A DNA stretch of 64,000 nt from Novosphingobium aquimarinum (GTDB taxonomy: Bacteria; Pseudomonadota; Alphaproteobacteria; Sphingomonadales; Sphingomonadaceae). The stretch spans positions 1 through 64,000 of the forward strand of contig NZ_WRPO01000007.1 of assembly GCF_009746585.1 (NCBI RefSeq), in the 5' to 3' direction. The translations under genes were made by a program, and so were the position numbers. How positions within the stretch are numbered: the first letter of the stretch is position 1; each line of letters begins with the position of its first letter. The notes below the pieces were generated by a model. That model saw only the letters and a program-made list of their open reading frames with translations, was not told the origin of the DNA and made no database searches. Shown here one piece after another: positions 60,716 through 64,000 of this stretch.

Positions 60716-62041
60716 ATGATCGGGGCGGTAGGGGGCTGGCTGCGACGTCTCGGACTGCCCGAGCGTTTGCTGGCCGTTTTGTTGCTGGTGGTCGTCTTCG
60801 ATTTTGCGGCCAATTCGCTGGTATTCCAGCGGATCAACAGTTTCGCTCTGCAACAGGACGATGCCGAGCGCATCGCCGAGAATCTCGTCCTCTCGGTACG
60901 TGCGATGGAACGCGCGGAACCAACGGACCGCGCCGAACTCGCGCGGTTTCTCAGCACCACCAGGTTCTGGCTCGAGTGGCGGCCGCAACGTGTTCCTCGG
61001 GCCGGATCGCTGAATCTCAATACTCTGCGTTCGCAGATCGTCGAGAACGAACCCGAACTCGCCTCGGGCGATTTGGAGCTGCATCTCGAGGAGATCCGGG
61101 GCAGGGGTGACATTGGCGGATCGCTGCTCCTATCCGATCGCAGCAGCCTGCACTTTCATACTCATGCCGAAGGCGCCTGGGGCCTGACGGCCGGCCGGAT
61201 CGCTTCGCTGGTTCTGCCAACGCTGCTGCTGATCGCGCTGGCTTGGGTCTTGCTGCGCGCGATGCTCAAGCCGCTGCAGGATCTGATCGGCGCGACGCGC
61301 GAACTGGGCACGGGGCCGCCCGAACCCGTCCCCGAAAAGGGGCCCGACGAATTGCGCTCCCTGATCCGGGCGTTGAACGACATGCAGGAGCGCATCCATC
61401 AATCGCTGCTCGACCGGACACAGACCATGGTGGCGATCGGTCACGACCTCAAGACGCCGCTGTCTCGTCTCAATCTGCGGCTCGAGGACGAAACGCTCGA
61501 GCCAGAATTGCGGGAGGGTATCCGCCAAGACATAGACGAGATGAGGCTGCTGCTCGAATCGGTTCAGGCCTATGTCGACAGCGATGGCCGCAACATTCCC
61601 GTCGAGCGCATCGACATTTCGGCAATGGCGGAAACGCTGGTCGATACGGCCGCGGATCGAGGTGAGGAGGCCACGTTCTCGGGGGTCTACGGTCTTGAAG
61701 TCATGGCTCGGCCCGTGGCGATCCGTCGAGCCCTGTCCAATCTGATCGAAAACGCGATCCACTACGGCGGCAACGTGCGGGTGTTCACGCGCCGCGACGG
61801 CGGGGCGGCCGAGATCGTCGTGGAGGACGACGGGCCGGGCATTCCCGAAGATCGCATCACAGACGCATTGCAGCCGTTTGTCCGGCTCGACACTGCGCGC
61901 ACGCGCGACACCGCCGGAATGGGGCTCGGCCTTGCCATCGTGCGCAAGTCCGTGCGCATGGACGGCGGCTCGTTCGACGTGCGCAACCGGCCCGAAGGGG
62001 GCCTTCGCGCGACCGTTCGTCTGCCGCTTTCGAAGGCGTGA
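60716..62041 (+). CDS. Sensor histidine kinase (EnvZ-like)
   Basis: 441 residues in the inner membrane. A first helix near 17-37 (RLLAVLLLVVVFDFAANSLVF) is followed by a ~125-residue periplasmic sensor, then a second helix near 165-185 (SLVLPTLLLIALAWVLLRAM) and a HAMP linker. The phospho-His lies in VAIGHDLKTPLSRLNLRL near 239-256. ATPase boxes are LSNLIENAIHYGG near 340-352, VEDDGPGIPED and GMGLGLAIVRKSVRMDGG. The HDLKTPLSRL form is typical of EnvZ-type kinases. It probably phosphorylates the response regulator encoded upstream. The signal is unknown. Confidence 0.92.
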   Translation: MIGAVGGWLRRLGLPERLLAVLLLVVVFDFAANSLVFQRINSFALQQDDAERIAENLVLSVRAMERAEPTDRAELARFLSTTRFWLEWRPQRVPRAGSLNLNTLRSQIVENEPELASGDLELHLEEIRGRGDIGGSLLLSDRSSLHFHTHAEGAWGLTAGRIASLVLPTLLLIALAWVLLRAMLKPLQDLIGATRELGTGPPEPVPEKGPDELRSLIRALNDMQERIHQSLLDRTQTMVAIGHDLKTPLSRLNLRLEDETLEPELREGIRQDIDEMRLLLESVQAYVDSDGRNIPVERIDISAMAETLVDTAADRGEEATFSGVYGLEVMARPVAIRRALSNLIENAIHYGGNVRVFTRRDGGAAEIVVEDDGPGIPEDRITDALQPFVRLDTARTRDTAGMGLGLAIVRKSVRMDGGSFDVRNRPEGGLRATVRLPLSKA

Positions 62042-62187
62042 CGAACCCGATTTGCGACGTGTTGCAGCGCAGCAAGCTTTCGTAACATTTGGGCACGAAG
62101 TCGGAAAATCCCCGCACCTAACTCTGCAACACATACGCGCACGGGGCTGATCCTGTGCGGGATGGCGCAAGCAAAGAGGTGTCACAC

Positions 62188-62877
62188 GTGAACGAACTCA
62201 TCGGCCGCGTCTTCGATTTCGAGACGTCGATCTTCCCCTCCAAGGACGAGCTTTACATCAAGCTCGCAACGCACGGTCAGTCGCCCAAAACGCTCATGAT
62301 TTCCTGTGCGGATTCGCGCATCGTCCCCGAGCAGATCGTCCAGGCCGAGCCGGGCGACTTGTTCGTCTGCCGCAATGCGGGAAATATCGTGCCGCCCTAT
62401 GCCACGATGAACGGCGGCGTCACGTCGACGGTGGAATTCGCCGTCGCTGCGCTCGGCGTCACCGACATCATTGTCTGCGGTCACTCCGATTGCGGGGCGA
62501 TGAAAGCGCTCAGCGATCCGACCGGTCTTGAATCGATGCCCAACGTTGCGGCTTGGCTGCGTCACGGCTCGGCTGCGGAGCATATCGTCACTCATTGCCA
62601 TGATGGCCTCGAAGGCAACGACCGCGTGCGCGCGATCAGCCTCGAGAACATCATCGCCCAAATCAACCATCTTCGGACCCATCCTTCGGTGGCGTCTGCG
62701 ATCGCCAAGGGCGAGATGACGCTCCACGGCTGGTTCGTCGACATTCATGCCGGCCAAGTCCTCGGCCTTGATGGCGAGACCGGTGCTTTCGAGCCCCTGC
62801 GTCAGGATCGCGCGCTTCCGGTCGCACTGGCCGCCAAGTCGCGGCTCGCCAGCGAGTATGCAGAGGCTGCCGAATGA
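62188..62877 (+). CDS. Beta-class carbonic anhydrase
   Basis: 229 residues from GTG 62188, preceded by AGAGGTG; GTG 62179 is an alternative. Zinc and catalytic residues are visible: Cys and Asp-Arg in MISCADSRIVPEQI near 37-50 and the His/Cys pair in VCGHSDCGAM near 98-107. FVCRNAGNIVPPY near 63-75 is the usual strand. It interconverts CO2 and bicarbonate in the cytosol. It overlaps the SulP transporter gene by ATGA, so the two are co-translated and likely cooperate in bicarbonate handling. The leader (62042-62187) contains complementary segments that could fold. Confidence 0.93.
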   Translation: MNELIGRVFDFETSIFPSKDELYIKLATHGQSPKTLMISCADSRIVPEQIVQAEPGDLFVCRNAGNIVPPYATMNGGVTSTVEFAVAALGVTDIIVCGHSDCGAMKALSDPTGLESMPNVAAWLRHGSAAEHIVTHCHDGLEGNDRVRAISLENIIAQINHLRTHPSVASAIAKGEMTLHGWFVDIHAGQVLGLDGETGAFEPLRQDRALPVALAAKSRLASEYAEAAE

Positions 62878-64000
62878 GCGGCACGACCGTTGCCGCTACG
62901 CCGGAGCGCAGTGGCCCATTTGCGCACTTCGGACGGGACTTCACCGCGTCGATCGTCGTGTTCCTGGTCGCGATGCCGTTGTGCATGGGCATCGCGATCG
63001 CATCGGGCGTCCCGCCCGAAAAAGGCCTCGTCACGGGTATCATCGGCGGGATCGTCGTGGGGTTCGTCGCGGGTTCGCCGCTGCAGGTTTCGGGCCCGGC
63101 CGCGGGTCTCGCGGTCATCGTGTTCGAGTTCGTTCGCGAGAACGGGCTCGAGGCACTTGGCCCGGTCCTGCTGCTGGCCGGTGTCCTCCAACTGATCGCC
63201 GGCGTCTTCAAGATGGGCGGACTGTTCCGCGCGATCAGCCCGGCGGTGGTCCATGGCATGCTCGCCGGTATCGGCGCGCTGATCGTGATCGGTCAGTTCC
63301 ACATCCTGTTCGACGAGAAACCGCTTTCGAGCGGGCTTGAGAACATCGCGATGATGCCGGCTCGGGTGCTGGGACTCGATTTCAGCAGTGTCGAAGCGAC
63401 GGAATTGGCGCTGGGTCTCGGCGCTCTGACGATCGCGATCATGATTGGCTGGGAAAAGCTGCGGCCCAAGTCGTTGGGACTGCTGCCCGGCGCCTTGCTC
63501 GGGGTCGTCGCCGCGACGTTCGTCGCCTGGTTCTTCCAGCTTGGAGTCGACCGGATCGCCGTGCCGGAATCGTTCGGTTCGGCCTTTTCCCTGCCGACCA
63601 ACACCGCGTGGTTCGCTCCTCTCGCGAGCCCGACTCTGATCATCGCGGCCGTTGCCATCGCCTTCATCGCGAGCGCCGAAACGCTGCTTTCGGCCGCTGC
63701 CGTCGACCGCATGCACGATGGCGTTCGCACGCAATACGACAAGGAATTGCGCGCTCAGGGCATCGGCAACTTCCTATGTGGTGTGGTCGGCGCGCTGCCG
63801 ATGACGGGGGTTATCGTGCGCAGCTCGGCCAACGTGCAGGCCGGTGCCCGGACCCGCCTTTCGACGATCCTACACGGTATCTGGATCCTCGGCTTCGTCT
63901 CGCTGCTGCCCTGGCTACTGGCCGAGATTCCGATGGCGGCGCTGGGCGGCGTGCTGGTGATCACCGGCTGGCGCCTGGTGAGCCTGAAGCACGTGCGGCA
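62874..64000 (+). CDS. SulP-family anion transporter (bicarbonate/sulfate), C-terminus beyond window
   Basis: The frame is open from ATG 62874 to the right edge (375 codons). After a short cytosolic start it has many hydrophobic spans. The family signature lies near 23-46: DFTASIVVFLVAMPLCMGIA then IASGVPP, followed by EKGLVTGIIGGIVVGFVAGS and the QVSGPAAGLAVIVFEF stretch near 71-86. AALPMTG-like GALPMTGVIVRSSANVQAGA near 304-323 is also conserved. SulP proteins are inner-membrane anion/proton or sodium symporters. Coupling to a carbonic anhydrase gene by ATGA overlap points to bicarbonate, although sulfate or others are possible. Whether a STAS domain follows cannot be seen. Confidence 0.9.
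   Translation, partial: MSGTTVAATPERSGPFAHFGRDFTASIVVFLVAMPLCMGIAIASGVPPEKGLVTGIIGGIVVGFVAGSPLQVSGPAAGLAVIVFEFVRENGLEALGPVLLLAGVLQLIAGVFKMGGLFRAISPAVVHGMLAGIGALIVIGQFHILFDEKPLSSGLENIAMMPARVLGLDFSSVEATELALGLGALTIAIMIGWEKLRPKSLGLLPGALLGVVAATFVAWFFQLGVDRIAVPESFGSAFSLPTNTAWFAPLASPTLIIAAVAIAFIASAETLLSAAAVDRMHDGVRTQYDKELRAQGIGNFLCGVVGALPMTGVIVRSSANVQAGARTRLSTILHGIWILGFVSLLPWLLAEIPMAALGGVLVITGWRLVSLKHVR

Overview
The window is high-GC DNA from an alphaproteobacterium, most likely a sphingomonad (order Sphingomonadales). I infer this from the gene repertoire: many TonB-dependent receptors, a capsule exporter beside an RkpG/RkpH-like pair, a periplasmic PaoABC-type oxidase, and a GlgE/TreS/TreYZ alpha-glucan cluster. 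The first ~1.3 kb is clearly AT-richer than the rest and looks acquired.

Layout. (1) 1-6 kb: the 5' end of a wecB-type UDP-GlcNAc 2-epimerase runs off the left edge. It is divergent from an AT-rich orphan gene of 315 aa. Next comes a minus-strand mobilisation module: mobC, a relaxase split by an in-frame TAG, a VirD4/TraG coupling protein and a small coupled ORF. A hairpin-bearing 0.55 kb region upstream of mobC is a candidate oriT. No T4SS channel genes or integrase are visible. (2) 5.8-11.4 kb: a YbiI-type zinc-finger protein, azoreductase, and a capsule export lipoprotein with a glycosyltransferase. These face an SDR and an alpha-oxoamine synthase (RkpH/RkpG-like). The oxoamine synthase lacks its 5' end. 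It abuts, head to head at about 11,423, a VCBS/FG-GAP repeat gene that also lacks its 5' end. (3) 13.8-22.2 kb: metal uptake. A ZnuD-like TonB receptor with a Zur-like operator is divergent from a Fur-box-preceded operon exbB-exbD-tonB-siderophore receptor-piuC-membrane reductase-PepSY-like protein. (4) 22.3-33.8 kb: PhoX phosphatase with a PKD-like insert, paoABC molybdenum oxidase, SDR, katE catalase, fumC, and a 56-aa hydrophilic protein. (5) 33.9-40.2 kb: a single receiver and a 1211-aa multi-PAS hybrid kinase, otsA, and a flavodoxin-like protein. (6) 40.3-57.7 kb: an alpha-glucan/trehalose cluster in two divergent arms. These are glgB, treS-maltokinase fusion and glgE on minus, and a DUF2934 gene, glgX, treZ, malQ and treY on plus. 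Together they encode a closed route trehalose -> maltose -> maltose-1-phosphate -> glucan -> trehalose. (7) 57.7-64 kb: a MatB-like malonyl-CoA ligase, a small exported protein, an OmpR/EnvZ-type pair preceded by a perfect 26-bp palindrome, and a beta-carbonic anhydrase translationally coupled to a SulP transporter that runs off the right edge.

The observations I rate highest are the head-to-head double truncation near 11,423 (rearrangement or misassembly), the amber codon splitting the relaxase, the complete glucan-trehalose loop with an N-terminally extended GlgE and a histone-H1-like DUF2934 protein, and the iron/zinc divergent regulatory region. I see no rRNA, tRNA, CRISPR array, IS element or integrase.
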